Part shown: positions 20,175-29,651 of the stretch, in pieces
Numbering within the stretch: position 1 is the first letter of the stretch
How the letters are laid out: each line of letters starts with the position of its first letter
Assembly: GCF_001507555.1 (NCBI RefSeq)
Contig: NZ_LQBO01000001.1
Coordinates: 248,001-312,000 of the forward strand
Source: Thiomicrospira sp. XS5
Lineage (GTDB): Bacteria > Pseudomonadota > Gammaproteobacteria > Thiomicrospirales > Thiomicrospiraceae
Length of the DNA stretch: 64,000 nucleotides
Direction of reading: 5' to 3'
Made by a program: the position numbers and the translations under genes
Notes under the pieces: generated by a model
Told to the model about the DNA's origin: nothing
The model's database searches: none
The model's input: only the letters and a program-made list of their open reading frames with translations

Positions 20175-22067
20175 TTAACCGACAGCTTTGCGCTGTTTTT
20201 TAATCGAAATCAGCAATAAAGACACGGCCGCCGGCGTTACGCCGGAAATACGCGATGCCATGCCCAGCGTCGCCGGTTTATGCTCGCGCAGCTTCTGCTT
20301 CACCTCGTTGGACAGGCCGGAAATGGCGTCCAAATCCAGGTTAGCAGGAATCTCGACACTTTCGGCACGACGTAATTTATCGATATCTTCCTGCTGACGC
20401 GCAATGTAACCGGAATACTTGGCCTCGATTTCGATCTGATCGACTACCGTATCGTCCTGCAAACCGTCACCGAACATGTCCAATGAAGCCAAAGCGCCAT
20501 AGGTCACTTTCGGGCGTTTGAGCAAATCGTAAAGCGTTTGTTCTTTACTCAACGGCAAGTCCATTAAGGCCTCGGCCTTTTTCGCCTCGGCATGCTGCGG
20601 GTAAATCCAGGTTTCCTTCAAACGCGCCAACTCGGTTTCCATCTGTTCCATTTTGGTTTCAAACGCCATCCAACGCTCATCGTCAATCAAGCCAAACTCG
20701 CGCGCAATCGGCGTTAAACGCTGGTCGGCATTGTCTTCACGCAACATCAGACGATACTCGGCGCGCGAAGTAAACATCCGATAAGGTTCCGAGGTTCCCA
20801 TGGTAATCAAATCGTCCACCAACACGCCAATATAGGCTTCATCACGACGCGGATACCACTGCGTTTTCTCCTGCGCGCGGCGCGCGGCGTTCAAACCGGC
20901 CAGCAAGCCTTGCGCGGCCGCCTCTTCATAACCGGTGGTGCCGTTGATCTGTCCGGCAAAAAACAAACCGTGAACCGCCTGGGTTTCCAAGGTCGGTTTC
21001 AAACCGCGCGGGTCGAAATAATCGTATTCAATGGCGTAGCCAGGGCGCATGATGCGGGCATATTCCATCCCCTTCATGGATTGAACAATCTGCACCTGGG
21101 TTTCAAACGGCAAGCTGGTGGAAATGCCGTTCGGATACAATTCATTGGATGTCAGACCTTCCGGTTCAATAAACACCTGATGGCGGTCTCGCTCGGCAAA
21201 ACGCATCACCTTGTCTTCAATGGAGGGGCAATAACGCGGCCCGACGCTGTCGATTTCCCCGGCGTCGGAATACATCGGCGATTGATCCAGGGATTGACGA
21301 ATAAAGTCATGGGTTTGCTCATTGGTATAAGTAATGTAGCAAGGCATTTGCTGCGGGTGCATCTCCGCTTTGCCCATAAAAGAAAACACCGGTAACGGCG
21401 TGTCGCCCGGTTGAATCTGCATGGCTTCGAAATCGACGGTACGGGCATCGATGCGCGGCGGTGTACCTGTTTTCAAACGGCCGACCGGCAAATCCAATTC
21501 GCGCATTTTTTCCGCCAAGCCATTCGCTGGCGCATCCCCGGCACGTCCACCTTCATAGTTTTTCAAGCCGATGTGAATGCGCCCGGCCAGGAACGTGCCG
21601 GCGGTCAACACAACTTGGCGCGCATAAAAACGCAGCCCCATCTGAGTGATGGCGCCAATGACTTCATCACCTTCCAAAATCAAATCTTCCACCGATTGCT
21701 GGAAAATAGTCAGATTCACCTGGTTTTCCAAGCGCATGCGAATCGCCTGACGATACAACACTCGGTCCGCCTGCGCCCGGGTGGCGCGCACGGCCGGGCC
21801 TTTCGAGGCGTTCAAAGTGCGGAATTGAATGCCGGCCTCGTCAATCGCCAACGCCATGGCACCGCCCATTGCATCCACTTCTTTCACCAAATGCCCTTTG
21901 CCGATGCCGCCGATGGCCGGGTTACAAGACATTTGCCCGAGCGTGTCGATATTGTGCGTTAACAGCAAGGTTTTCACGCCCATACGTGCCGACGCCAGCG
22001 CGGCTTCCGTACCGGCATGCCCGCCCCCGACGACAATCACATCAAAATTGGTCACCGCGCTATCCAT
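20175..22067 (-). CDS. mnmG: tRNA uridine-34 5-carboxymethylaminomethyl modification enzyme MnmG (GidA)
   Basis: This is the FAD-dependent partner of MnmE that modifies the wobble uridine of several tRNAs. The 630-residue protein has the FAD-binding [21 protein letters not shown], the signature [12 protein letters not shown] and [22 protein letters not shown], and the helical C-terminal domain. GGAG sits 8 bases before the ATG. It heads the mnmG-rsmG-parA-parB run and is divergent from a lipoprotein gene. Confidence 0.98.
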   Translation of the reverse strand: MDSAVTNFDVIVVGGGHAGTEAALASARMGVKTLLLTHNIDTLGQMSCNPAIGGIGKGHLVKEVDAMGGAMALAIDEAGIQFRTLNASKGPAVRATRAQADRVLYRQAIRMRLENQVNLTIFQQSVEDLILEGDEVIGAITQMGLRFYARQVVLTAGTFLAGRIHIGLKNYEGGRAGDAPANGLAEKMRELDLPVGRLKTGTPPRIDARTVDFEAMQIQPGDTPLPVFSFMGKAEMHPQQMPCYITYTNEQTHDFIRQSLDQSPMYSDAGEIDSVGPRYCPSIEDKVMRFAERDRHQVFIEPEGLTSNELYPNGISTSLPFETQVQIVQSMKGMEYARIMRPGYAIEYDYFDPRGLKPTLETQAVHGLFFAGQINGTTGYEEAAAQGLLAGLNAARRAQEKTQWYPRRDEAYIGVLVDDLITMGTSEPYRMFTSRAEYRLMLREDNADQRLTPIAREFGLIDDERWMAFETKMEQMETELARLKETWIYPQHAEAKKAEALMDLPLSKEQTLYDLLKRPKVTYGALASLDMFGDGLQDDTVVDQIEIEAKYSGYIARQQEDIDKLRRAESVEIPANLDLDAISGLSNEVKQKLREHKPATLGMASRISGVTPAAVSLLLISIKKQRKAVG

Positions 22068-22118
22068 CGAAAAAACTCCACCACCTGTTGAACGCCGACA
22101 CCGGAACCAGAAACCCCA

Positions 22119-22128
22119 CCAGGCCTGG
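22119..22128. repeat. dispersed palindrome CCAGGCCTGG, copy 3 (divergent intergenic)
   Basis: It lies in the gap between mnmG and a divergently transcribed lipoprotein gene, so it cannot be an ordinary terminator for either neighbour. Confidence 0.85.
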
Positions 22129-22258
22129 CTAAAACCGTCTTATCGACTCGCCCTGAAAAAACGACATATTGTAGCATAAATTCTATTTAGAATAATTTTA
22201 CCTTTCATCCAAAATTTTCTTCTATAATGTTGAAAACACTCAACAAAAAGGCCTCGCT

Positions 22259-22876
22259 ATGACATTGGTTTCCACACCTGTTCGTTTATCCGTATTGTTG
22301 GCTTTCCTATCCCTAAGCGCTTGCTCGCTGACACCGCCCAAAAGCATGATGGACGTCCAAGCAGGTTACACCTTTACATTGAAAAAACCGGTCACCATTC
22401 CATCGGACGACGCCCGGGCCTTTATTCAGAACGGCCAAATGACCACACACCACGGCTTCAATCGCTACGAACAACACTGCGAACTCGAAGTGAAAAACTT
22501 ATCTCGCAAACCGCAAGTGATTCAACCCGACACCTTTACCATTACCAAAGTCCGAATTGACTCCGAAGCCATTGCCAGCCGCCAAACGCCTCAAGTTGTC
22601 TATGCAATGAACGACATCAACCCTTATCCAAACCAGACACTTCGAGACCTGCCAACCTACGTCAACCTGGCCGACAACGACGGTGGCGACGGCATTGACC
22701 CGACCATGGATCTGGTTTACCTTTATCTTGAATCGAAAACCCAACCGAATATTTTACGGTTAACCTGTGCCGGCTCATTGAGCCGCGGCAACCCGTTGGA
22801 TGCGCCTCGCAGCCAACGACCACAGCAAAAGCAAATCAACCAAATTCTAGGCAGCTACGGCGAAGTGGCGCCTTGA
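22259..22876 (+). CDS. lipoprotein of unknown function
   Basis: The 205-residue product has a lipobox LSAC (Cys22) after a hydrophobic signal. There is no aspartate at the +2 position, so outer-membrane sorting is likely. The mature part is beta-rich (GYTFTLKKPVTIPSDDARAF, YEQHCELEVKNL) with a second Cys pair candidate (CELEV, LTCAGSL). The family is not recognised with certainty. It stands alone, divergent from mnmG. Confidence 0.8.
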   Translation: MTLVSTPVRLSVLLAFLSLSACSLTPPKSMMDVQAGYTFTLKKPVTIPSDDARAFIQNGQMTTHHGFNRYEQHCELEVKNLSRKPQVIQPDTFTITKVRIDSEAIASRQTPQVVYAMNDINPYPNQTLRDLPTYVNLADNDGGDGIDPTMDLVYLYLESKTQPNILRLTCAGSLSRGNPLDAPRSQRPQQKQINQILGSYGEVAP

Positions 22877-22954
22877 CGTTTACGGACAACTGAAATAGTT
22901 TCAACGGTTGCCCGGCTTAGGTCGGCTAACGGTTGTGGCTGTACGGAGTGAACA

Positions 22955-24001
22955 ATGCAATATGGGTTTCATATTCTCATCGTCGACGATGTTTCGGAAA
23001 ACATCCAAGTCGCCATGAGCATACTCAAAGAGGAAGGCTACCAGTTTTCCTTCGCCATGGATGGCGAACAGGCGTTATCGTTGATCGAGGAAAACGACTT
23101 CGACCTGATTCTGCTGGATGTGATGATGCCGAGAATGGACGGCTTCGAGGTCTGTCAGCGCTTGAAGTCACAGGCCCGCACCCAGGACATCCCCATTATC
23201 TTCCTGACCGCCAAAGTCGACATCGACTCGGTCAGCCAGGGATTCCGGCTCGGTGCGGTCGATTACATTACCAAGCCTTTTCATGCCGAAGAACTCATCG
23301 CCCGCGTCAAAAACCACCTCGAACTCTCCGCCGCCAAGCAACTCCTCAAACAAAACAACCTCACGCTCCAGAAAAACCTCGCCCACCGCGAAAAACGTTT
23401 CGCCACCGAATTGGAAGAAAACCAGAAAGAGATCATTTTTGTCCTCACCGAATTGATGGAATCCACCTCTGATGAAACCGGTCAGCACATTCGTCGGGTT
23501 GCAGAGTATTCAAAATACATGGCCCATTACCACCCCAACCTGTCAACCGACGACGAAACGGTTATCTACCACGCCGCTCCCATGCACGATATCGGTAAGA
23601 TGACGGTGCCACTGGAAATTCTTCACAAACCCGGCAAACTGACGCCCGCCGAGTTTCAAATTATCAAAACTCACACCACCGCCGCTTATGACATGCTGAA
23701 ATTCTCCAAACGCAAATTTATTCAATCGGCCGCGGTGATCGCGTTACAACATCATGAAAAATGGGACGGGACCGGCTACCCCAACCGGCTGGCCGGGGAA
23801 AACATCCACATTTACGCCCGAATCGTCAGCGTCGCCGACGTCTTTGATGCCCTAACCCATAAACGAGAATACAAAGACCCTTGGCCAATAGACGATGCGG
23901 TGCAATACATCATCGAACAAAAAGGCATTCAATTTGACCCCCAGCTCGTGGACATTTTTACAGAGCACCTTGATGATTTCATCCGTATTTCACAAACCTA
24001 A
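22955..24001 (+). CDS. response regulator with HD-GYP cyclic-di-GMP phosphodiesterase domain
   Basis: The 348-residue protein has an N-terminal receiver domain (phospho-acceptor Asp55 in [16 protein letters not shown], conserved LTAK and KPF). A coiled linker leads to an HD-GYP domain with HDIGKMTVP and [14 protein letters not shown]. Such RpfG-type proteins degrade c-di-GMP when activated by phosphorylation. The downstream gene encodes a hybrid kinase whose probable start lies 29 bases inside this gene, so the two form a likely operon and signalling pair. Confidence 0.93.
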   Translation: MQYGFHILIVDDVSENIQVAMSILKEEGYQFSFAMDGEQALSLIEENDFDLILLDVMMPRMDGFEVCQRLKSQARTQDIPIIFLTAKVDIDSVSQGFRLGAVDYITKPFHAEELIARVKNHLELSAAKQLLKQNNLTLQKNLAHREKRFATELEENQKEIIFVLTELMESTSDETGQHIRRVAEYSKYMAHYHPNLSTDDETVIYHAAPMHDIGKMTVPLEILHKPGKLTPAEFQIIKTHTTAAYDMLKFSKRKFIQSAAVIALQHHEKWDGTGYPNRLAGENIHIYARIVSVADVFDALTHKREYKDPWPIDDAVQYIIEQKGIQFDPQLVDIFTEHLDDFIRISQT

Positions 24002-27000
24002 CCGGTTTTTACGTCTTCTGGCTTGGCTGCTTTTCTGCTGGGCAGGCAGCGCACAGGCACTCAACCTAACGCCTCAGGAAACCCGCTGGATTGAGCAGCA
24101 CCCGGAAATCACCCTGGGTGCCGACTACCAATGGCCACCCTATGAATTCAATGATGAGCAAGGCCGCCACACCGGCATTTCCGCCGACATTTTGAAACTG
24201 ATCGAACGCAAAACAGGGCTGACCATCCATGTCCGTTCCGGCGTCTGGGCCGACATCTTAAAAGCCGCCAAAAACGGTGAATTAGATGGATTGGCCTGCG
24301 CTGTCGAAACGCCGGAACGCCAGGAATATTTTTCGTTCACCACCCCTTACACCCAGATGCCGTTGGCGGTCTTCGTGCGCAATGACAGCACCCTCAAACG
24401 CCTCGGCTCGCTGGATGACCTCAAAGACCTGACAGGCCGAACCATTGCCATTAACCAGGATTCCTACCTGCACGAATGGCTAAAAACGCATTATCCGGAT
24501 TTTCAATTCCGGCCCCAGCACTCGAATCTGGAAGCGCTGGAAGCGGTTTCCTTCGGGCAGGCCGACGTTTACATCGGCAACTTGGCCGTGGCCACTTACC
24601 TCATCAAACACCATTATCTGACCAACCTCGACATTCTCGCCAAGGCCGACGATTACCAGACCGAAACCGCCATTGCCATCGATAAAGACCAACCCCTTCT
24701 CTTCAGCATCATCCAAAAGGCGCTCAACGACATCCAACCCAGTGAAAAAAACGCCGTGCTTAATCGCTGGTTCATGGCCTCCCGCTCCGACCAACTCCAT
24801 CTGACCGACGCGGAAGTCGCCTGGATTCAGGCCCACCCCGTCGTCAAAGTGGCCGGTGAACCGGATTGGGCTCCGTTCGATTTCGTCAACCTCAACGGCG
24901 ACTATCAAGGCATCGCCAACGATTATCTGGCGCTGATCGCCCAAAAGACCGGCCTGCAATTCGACATTGAAACCGGCATTTGGCAAAGCAACCTCGACCA
25001 AATCCGACGCGGCGAAGTCGATTTGCTCCCCGCCGCATTCATCAACGACCGCCGTCGCCAATATGCGCTGTTCAGCGTGCCCTATTTCAAAACCCTGACC
25101 TATTTCTTTGTCCGTCAGGACGTCGACGTCAAACGGCTCGAAGATCTGAATGACCTGACCTTGGCCATCCCGAAAGGCTATGCGCAAGTCGATTATCTGA
25201 AAAAGCACTATCCGCACATCCAATTACTGGAAACCGATACGTTGAGCCAGGCGATTGACGCCGTCATCGAAGACAAAGCCCAACTGTTGTACGACAATTA
25301 TTCCGTTTTGTCCTACACCCTGTCGCAATTCGGCATCCGCAACATCAAGCCGTTTCGTTCCTCCCGGCAGGCAACGCAATCATTGCATTTTATGATTCGT
25401 CAGGACGCCCCGGAACTGCAATCCATCATCAACAAAGCGCTGGCCGCCTTCACCCCCGCCGAAAAACAACAAATCGACGACAAATGGCTCAATGTGCTCC
25501 CGACACCGCAATCGGTGCCCATCACACCCGATCAGCAAGCCTGGCTAAACGCCCACCCGATTGTCTCCTTCGGCGGTTCACCGGATTGGCGGCCGTTTGA
25601 AGCCTTCACGGCCAAAGGCCGCTATGTCGGCATCGTCGCCGATTTTCTTCGCGCGCTGGAGCAAAAAATGCCGATTGAATTCCAGCCCCATCCGACCCGG
25701 ACCTGGCAGGAAACCCTCAACCTGGCGCGAAAAGGAACGCTGGATGTCATCTCCGGCGACATTGACGACCCGGTATTGGCCGAACACTATCACCCCATTA
25801 CCCCGTATCTGAAAAGCCCGATTGTCATCGTCATGAAAGACCGCAACGAATTCGTCAACGGTTTGCCGGAATTGCGCGACCGTAAAATCGCTTTCGTGAA
25901 AGGCTTCGGCTACAGCCACGCCATCACCCGCGCCTATCCCGCCTACCATTTCCAACCCGTCGATTCGGCACAGGATGCCTTGGAAGGGGTTGCCATCGGC
26001 CGTTACGACGCGGCGCTGATGTCGCTGCCGAAAGCGAGTTATCTCATCAAACAGAACAACCTCCACACGCTCAGCATCGTCGGGAAAACCGACCTCTTCA
26101 TGCAGATGACCTTGTTCGTCTCAAAAGACAAACCGGAGCTGCACCAGCTCCTCAACCTGGCGATGGACAGTCTCACGCAGGAACAAAAACAAGCCATCCT
26201 CGACCGCTGGACGAAAATCAAATTCGCCCCCCAGTTCGATTACGTTTTGCTCATACAAATCGTCGGCATTTTCCTGGCCGTTGTTCTGATGTTCCTTTAC
26301 TGGAACCGCAAACTCGCACGCGAAATCAAACAACGTAAAGCCGCCGAAGCCGAACTCAAGCACAAAGAACGTTTACTACAGGAAGCCAAAGACCAGGCGG
26401 ATGCCGCCAACCACGCCAAGTCGGAATTCCTCGCCAATATGAGCCATGAAATACGCACCCCGATGAACGCTATCATCGGCTTTACCGAGCTGCTGAACGA
26501 ACAGGTCTCGGAACCCCGTTTGAAAAATTTCATCCGCACCATTCAATCCGCCGGCAACACTCTACTTATGCTCATCAACGACATCCTCGACCTGTCGAAA
26601 ATCGAAGCCGGCAAAATGACGCTGCAAAAACAAGCCACCAATCCACATGACCTCTTCAAGGATATCGGCCAGATATTCACCATGAACATGCAGAAAAAAG
26701 GCCTGGACTTCCTGGTGGACATCGACCCGAGTTTGCCTGATGCCCTGCTGCTGGATGCGGTTCGATTACGTCAGATTCTGTTCAATCTGCTCGGCAACGC
26801 CGTTAAATTTACCGAGACCGGTCACATCAAACTGTCGGTCAGATCCATGAACGTTCTGGAGCACCTCAGCAAACTGGATATTTTGATCGAAGTTTCCGAT
26901 ACCGGCCTCGGGATTCCGTCGGAGCAACAAAAACGGATTTTCAATGTGTTCGAACAACAGGACGGTCAAAGTACCCATAAATTCGGCGGCACCGGTTTGG

Positions 27001-27875
27001 GGCTTTCCATCACTCAGCGACTGGTGGACATGATGGGCGGGCACATCAATCTCGAGAGTGAACCGGGCAAAGGCAGCACTTTCGGCATTCTTCTCCCCAG
27101 CGTAGACATCGCCTCCATCCACCACCCGGCCGACGATAACGCTGACCTCCAATTCCCCAAAGGAAGCATTCACTTCCAACCAGCGTCGGTATTGATAGTG
27201 GACGACATCGAAGATAACCGTGCCTTGATTGAACACAATTTCGATGACACCGACCTTCGCGTCACCGAAGCCGAAAACGGGGACGAGGCGGTCAAGCTCT
27301 GTCGCCAACACCCGTTCGACTTGGTCCTGATGGACATCCGAATGCCGGTCATGGACGGCTACGAAGCAGCCCAAGCCATTAAAGCCTTCAACCCGGATCT
27401 GCCAATTGTCGCCCTGACGGCGTCAGTCATGGAAGACACCGAAGAAAAAGCCAAGCGCGCTCACTTTGACGACTATCTGCGCAAACCGGTTTTGAAATCC
27501 AATTTGTTCCAGACCTTGAGCCATTTCCTGCCCCATACCTTTGACGTGGTTGACGCCGACAAACCGGCGGCCAAGCGCCCACTGGTCAGTGAGATGATGC
27601 AGCAACATCCGACCGAATTTCTGCAAAGACTCGACAGCTTGCACCCCAAACACCAAAAAGCGCTCAAAACCAACAACATCGACGATATCAAACGTTTTGC
27701 CGAACAATGCGCTGACTTAGCCGACCAATATCAATGCACCCAGCTCAGCGAACTCGCCACCGTCCTGCTGGAAGCGTTGGACAGTTTCGATATTCCAAGC
27801 ATTCAAACCGGGTTGCAGCGCTTTACCCGCATTGAAAAAGCCCTTCGGGAAACGCTGATTCCCGAACACCCATAA
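23973..27875 (+). CDS. hybrid sensor histidine kinase with three periplasmic SBP_bac_3 (Venus-flytrap) domains
   Basis: This roughly 1300-residue BvgS/EvgS-like protein has a signal peptide ([14 protein letters not shown]). Three consecutive bacterial solute-binding domains follow (about residues 30-265, 275-505 and 515-745), each opening with an [23 protein letters not shown] motif. A membrane helix ([19 protein letters not shown]) and a coiled coil come next. HisKA is [20 protein letters not shown] with His825, and the ATPase domain has N, G1 and G2 boxes. The receiver domain has Asp1121 in [16 protein letters not shown]. The last 95 residues resemble an HPt four-helix bundle, but the phospho-histidine position carries no clear His. 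The start at 23973 is preferred because it begins the signal peptide; earlier in-frame ATGs lie deeper in the upstream gene. Confidence 0.93.
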   Translation: MISSVFHKPNRFLRLLAWLLFCWAGSAQALNLTPQETRWIEQHPEITLGADYQWPPYEFNDEQGRHTGISADILKLIERKTGLTIHVRSGVWADILKAAKNGELDGLACAVETPERQEYFSFTTPYTQMPLAVFVRNDSTLKRLGSLDDLKDLTGRTIAINQDSYLHEWLKTHYPDFQFRPQHSNLEALEAVSFGQADVYIGNLAVATYLIKHHYLTNLDILAKADDYQTETAIAIDKDQPLLFSIIQKALNDIQPSEKNAVLNRWFMASRSDQLHLTDAEVAWIQAHPVVKVAGEPDWAPFDFVNLNGDYQGIANDYLALIAQKTGLQFDIETGIWQSNLDQIRRGEVDLLPAAFINDRRRQYALFSVPYFKTLTYFFVRQDVDVKRLEDLNDLTLAIPKGYAQVDYLKKHYPHIQLLETDTLSQAIDAVIEDKAQLLYDNYSVLSYTLSQFGIRNIKPFRSSRQATQSLHFMIRQDAPELQSIINKALAAFTPAEKQQIDDKWLNVLPTPQSVPITPDQQAWLNAHPIVSFGGSPDWRPFEAFTAKGRYVGIVADFLRALEQKMPIEFQPHPTRTWQETLNLARKGTLDVISGDIDDPVLAEHYHPITPYLKSPIVIVMKDRNEFVNGLPELRDRKIAFVKGFGYSHAITRAYPAYHFQPVDSAQDALEGVAIGRYDAALMSLPKASYLIKQNNLHTLSIVGKTDLFMQMTLFVSKDKPELHQLLNLAMDSLTQEQKQAILDRWTKIKFAPQFDYVLLIQIVGIFLAVVLMFLYWNRKLAREIKQRKAAEAELKHKERLLQEAKDQADAANHAKSEFLANMSHEIRTPMNAIIGFTELLNEQVSEPRLKNFIRTIQSAGNTLLMLINDILDLSKIEAGKMTLQKQATNPHDLFKDIGQIFTMNMQKKGLDFLVDIDPSLPDALLLDAVRLRQILFNLLGNAVKFTETGHIKLSVRSMNVLEHLSKLDILIEVSDTGLGIPSEQQKRIFNVFEQQDGQSTHKFGGTGLGLSITQRLVDMMGGHINLESEPGKGSTFGILLPSVDIASIHHPADDNADLQFPKGSIHFQPASVLIVDDIEDNRALIEHNFDDTDLRVTEAENGDEAVKLCRQHPFDLVLMDIRMPVMDGYEAAQAIKAFNPDLPIVALTASVMEDTEEKAKRAHFDDYLRKPVLKSNLFQTLSHFLPHTFDVVDADKPAAKRPLVSEMMQQHPTEFLQRLDSLHPKHQKALKTNNIDDIKRFAEQCADLADQYQCTQLSELATVLLEALDSFDIPSIQTGLQRFTRIEKALRETLIPEHP

Positions 27876-27890
27876 TCCATATTGATCTGC

Positions 27891-27916
27891 AAAAACCACC
27901 AGGCCTGGTGGTTTTT
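27891..27916 (+). terminator. Rho-independent terminator built on the dispersed palindrome (copy 4)
   Basis: A5-CCACCAGGCCTGGTGG-T5 is a 26-bp perfect palindrome 15 bases past the hybrid kinase stop. The same 26 bases occur again at 50551-50576. The core CCAGGCCTGG is at 27899-27908. Confidence 0.9.
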
Positions 27917-27953
27917 CACCTTGAAACCAGCCGATATCAACCGACCTTAAAGC

Positions 27954-28008
27954 CTGACAAAATAGGGCCTGTCGTCTCTATACATGCGATGCAGTCTATA
28001 GGTCGCAT
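27954..28008 (+). promoter_or_regulatory. possible dabBA promoter with overlapping inverted repeat
   Basis: CTGACA (27954-27959), a 17-base spacer and TCTATA (27977-27982, poor) or TATACA two bases later make a weak sigma-70-like promoter. Just downstream, ATGCGA (27984-27989) and TCGCAT (28003-28008) form an inverted repeat with a 13-base gap, which could be an operator. A strong AAAGGAG precedes the ATG at 28098. Confidence 0.3.
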
Positions 28009-28097
28009 TTAATTTCCCAATTTTTCTTTCTCGCCCATCTCTCCTAACATTATCGCCATGTAATCTGCCTCAACTGTATTTGTGAAAGGAGTGTCTT

Positions 28098-29651
28098 ATG
28101 GACGGTCATTGGATCGGAAATTGGCTATTAATACTCGTCCCGCTCGGCTTTTTTCTGGGCGCACTGCTCAATGAAAAACGCGCTCGCTGGAATGCCGCAG
28201 CCGCCATCAGCTTGGCCGCGCTTGCCCTTGTCATCGTATTGGGCTTGCTGGAGCGTTTCAATGTGGCGCCGGTCGTCACCACCGACAGCTGGATCACGCA
28301 TTCACCGGTCGCCTACGTCATGCTCGGCCTCATCAGCTTTATCGCCTTCATCAACATCCGCTATTCCAGCGCCTACATGGCCGGGAATAAGGACGAGGAA
28401 AAACGCTACCTGCGCTGGCTGATGATCACACTGGGCAGTGTCGCGATGGTGGTCATCAGTAACCACATGCTGCTGATGATGACCGCTTGGATCGCCATCA
28501 GCCTGAGCTTGCACCAATTGTTGATTTTCTACCCGGAACGCCAACGGGCCGTGCTGGCCGCCCACAAAAAATACATTTTTGCCCGAGTGGCGGAACTGTG
28601 TCTATTGAGTGCCATCCTGATTCTGCATTACGAGCACAACACCTGGCTCATCACCGACATCCATCGTGCCATCGACTTGAACGGCATCACCCATCTTGAT
28701 CAAGTTGCCGCCCTGATGGTCGCGTTGGCTGCGCTGGTGAAGTGTGCCCAGTTGCCGTTGCACGGCTGGTTGATTCAAGTGGTCGAAGCCCCCACTCCGG
28801 TTTCCGCGCTGTTGCACGCCGGCATCATCAACCTGGGTGGCTTCCTATTGATTATCTTCGCGCCTTTGATTGTGGTTTCCGACATCGCTCAATGGGTGCT
28901 GCTCGTTGTCGGCGGCATCACCACCGTGCTGGCGGCATTGGTCATGATGACCCGCGCTTCGGTCAAGGTGCGTCTCGCCTGGTCCACCATGTCGCAAATG
29001 GGCTTGATGCTGGTCGAGTGTGCCTTGGGGTTATTCGAGCTGGCTCTACTGCACTTGGTCGCCCACTCCTGCTACAAGGCCTATGCGTTCCTGAATTCGG
29101 GCTCCGAAGTCGAATCCAGTCTCAAACGCCGCTTGTCACAAGCGGTGCCGCCCAGCCGAACCGAATGGATTCTGGCCGGACTGGCCTCACTGACACTGGT
29201 CGCCGCCTTGGTCGCCGTACTGGATTTAGACGGCCCTTACAGCCCATGGCTATTGTTCGCCATTGCCCTGACACTGCTCATGGCGGAACGCCGAGGACGC
29301 CTCAACACCTCTTCGGTCATCAGCATGATGACGCTGGGTGCGATTTTGATTGCGGCTTACAGCCTGCAAAAAGCCGGGGCTTACCTAGTCATTCCATCGA
29401 TGACCACCAGCGTCGGCTGGGTCGGGGATGCCTGGATCGGCTTTTTGATGATCCTGTTCATGGCCGGTTACATCCTGCTGCGTTACCACTCCGACCACCC
29501 GCTTGTCACCAAAGCGCGCCGCGCCTTTTATGCCGGGTTTTATCTGGACGAATGGGTGACGCGTCTTAATTTTCGGATCTATCCGACCCGTTTACCGGTT
29601 CGATTGAAACCCAAAAAACTTCAGATTCCAAAAGAGGAGTTTTTCCAATGA
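28098..29651 (+). CDS. dabB: DabB, membrane subunit of the DAB inorganic-carbon transporter (NuoL-like)
   Basis: The 517-residue protein has about 13 or more membrane helices and belongs to the proton-conducting NADH dehydrogenase subunit 5 / Mrp antiporter family. The family core is AALVKCAQLPLHGWLIQVVEAPTPVSALLHAGIINLGGF. It is not part of a complex I operon. Its stop overlaps the dabA start by 4 bases. In sulfur-oxidising chemoautotrophs this pair is an energy-coupled CO2-to-bicarbonate trapping complex (established for Halothiobacillus). DabB is thought to supply the cation gradient energy. Confidence 0.93.
   Translation: MDGHWIGNWLLILVPLGFFLGALLNEKRARWNAAAAISLAALALVIVLGLLERFNVAPVVTTDSWITHSPVAYVMLGLISFIAFINIRYSSAYMAGNKDEEKRYLRWLMITLGSVAMVVISNHMLLMMTAWIAISLSLHQLLIFYPERQRAVLAAHKKYIFARVAELCLLSAILILHYEHNTWLITDIHRAIDLNGITHLDQVAALMVALAALVKCAQLPLHGWLIQVVEAPTPVSALLHAGIINLGGFLLIIFAPLIVVSDIAQWVLLVVGGITTVLAALVMMTRASVKVRLAWSTMSQMGLMLVECALGLFELALLHLVAHSCYKAYAFLNSGSEVESSLKRRLSQAVPPSRTEWILAGLASLTLVAALVAVLDLDGPYSPWLLFAIALTLLMAERRGRLNTSSVISMMTLGAILIAAYSLQKAGAYLVIPSMTTSVGWVGDAWIGFLMILFMAGYILLRYHSDHPLVTKARRAFYAGFYLDEWVTRLNFRIYPTRLPVRLKPKKLQIPKEEFFQ

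Noticed and set aside
17634..22258. parS or oriC near parAB/mnmG
   Set aside because: No TGTTTCACGTGAAACA-like site and no cluster of DnaA boxes was seen in the window.
24480..25223. Long antisense open frame (247 codons) within the hybrid kinase gene
   Set aside because: It lies opposite conserved solute-binding domains, and its composition is that expected of an antisense shadow of a GC-rich gene.
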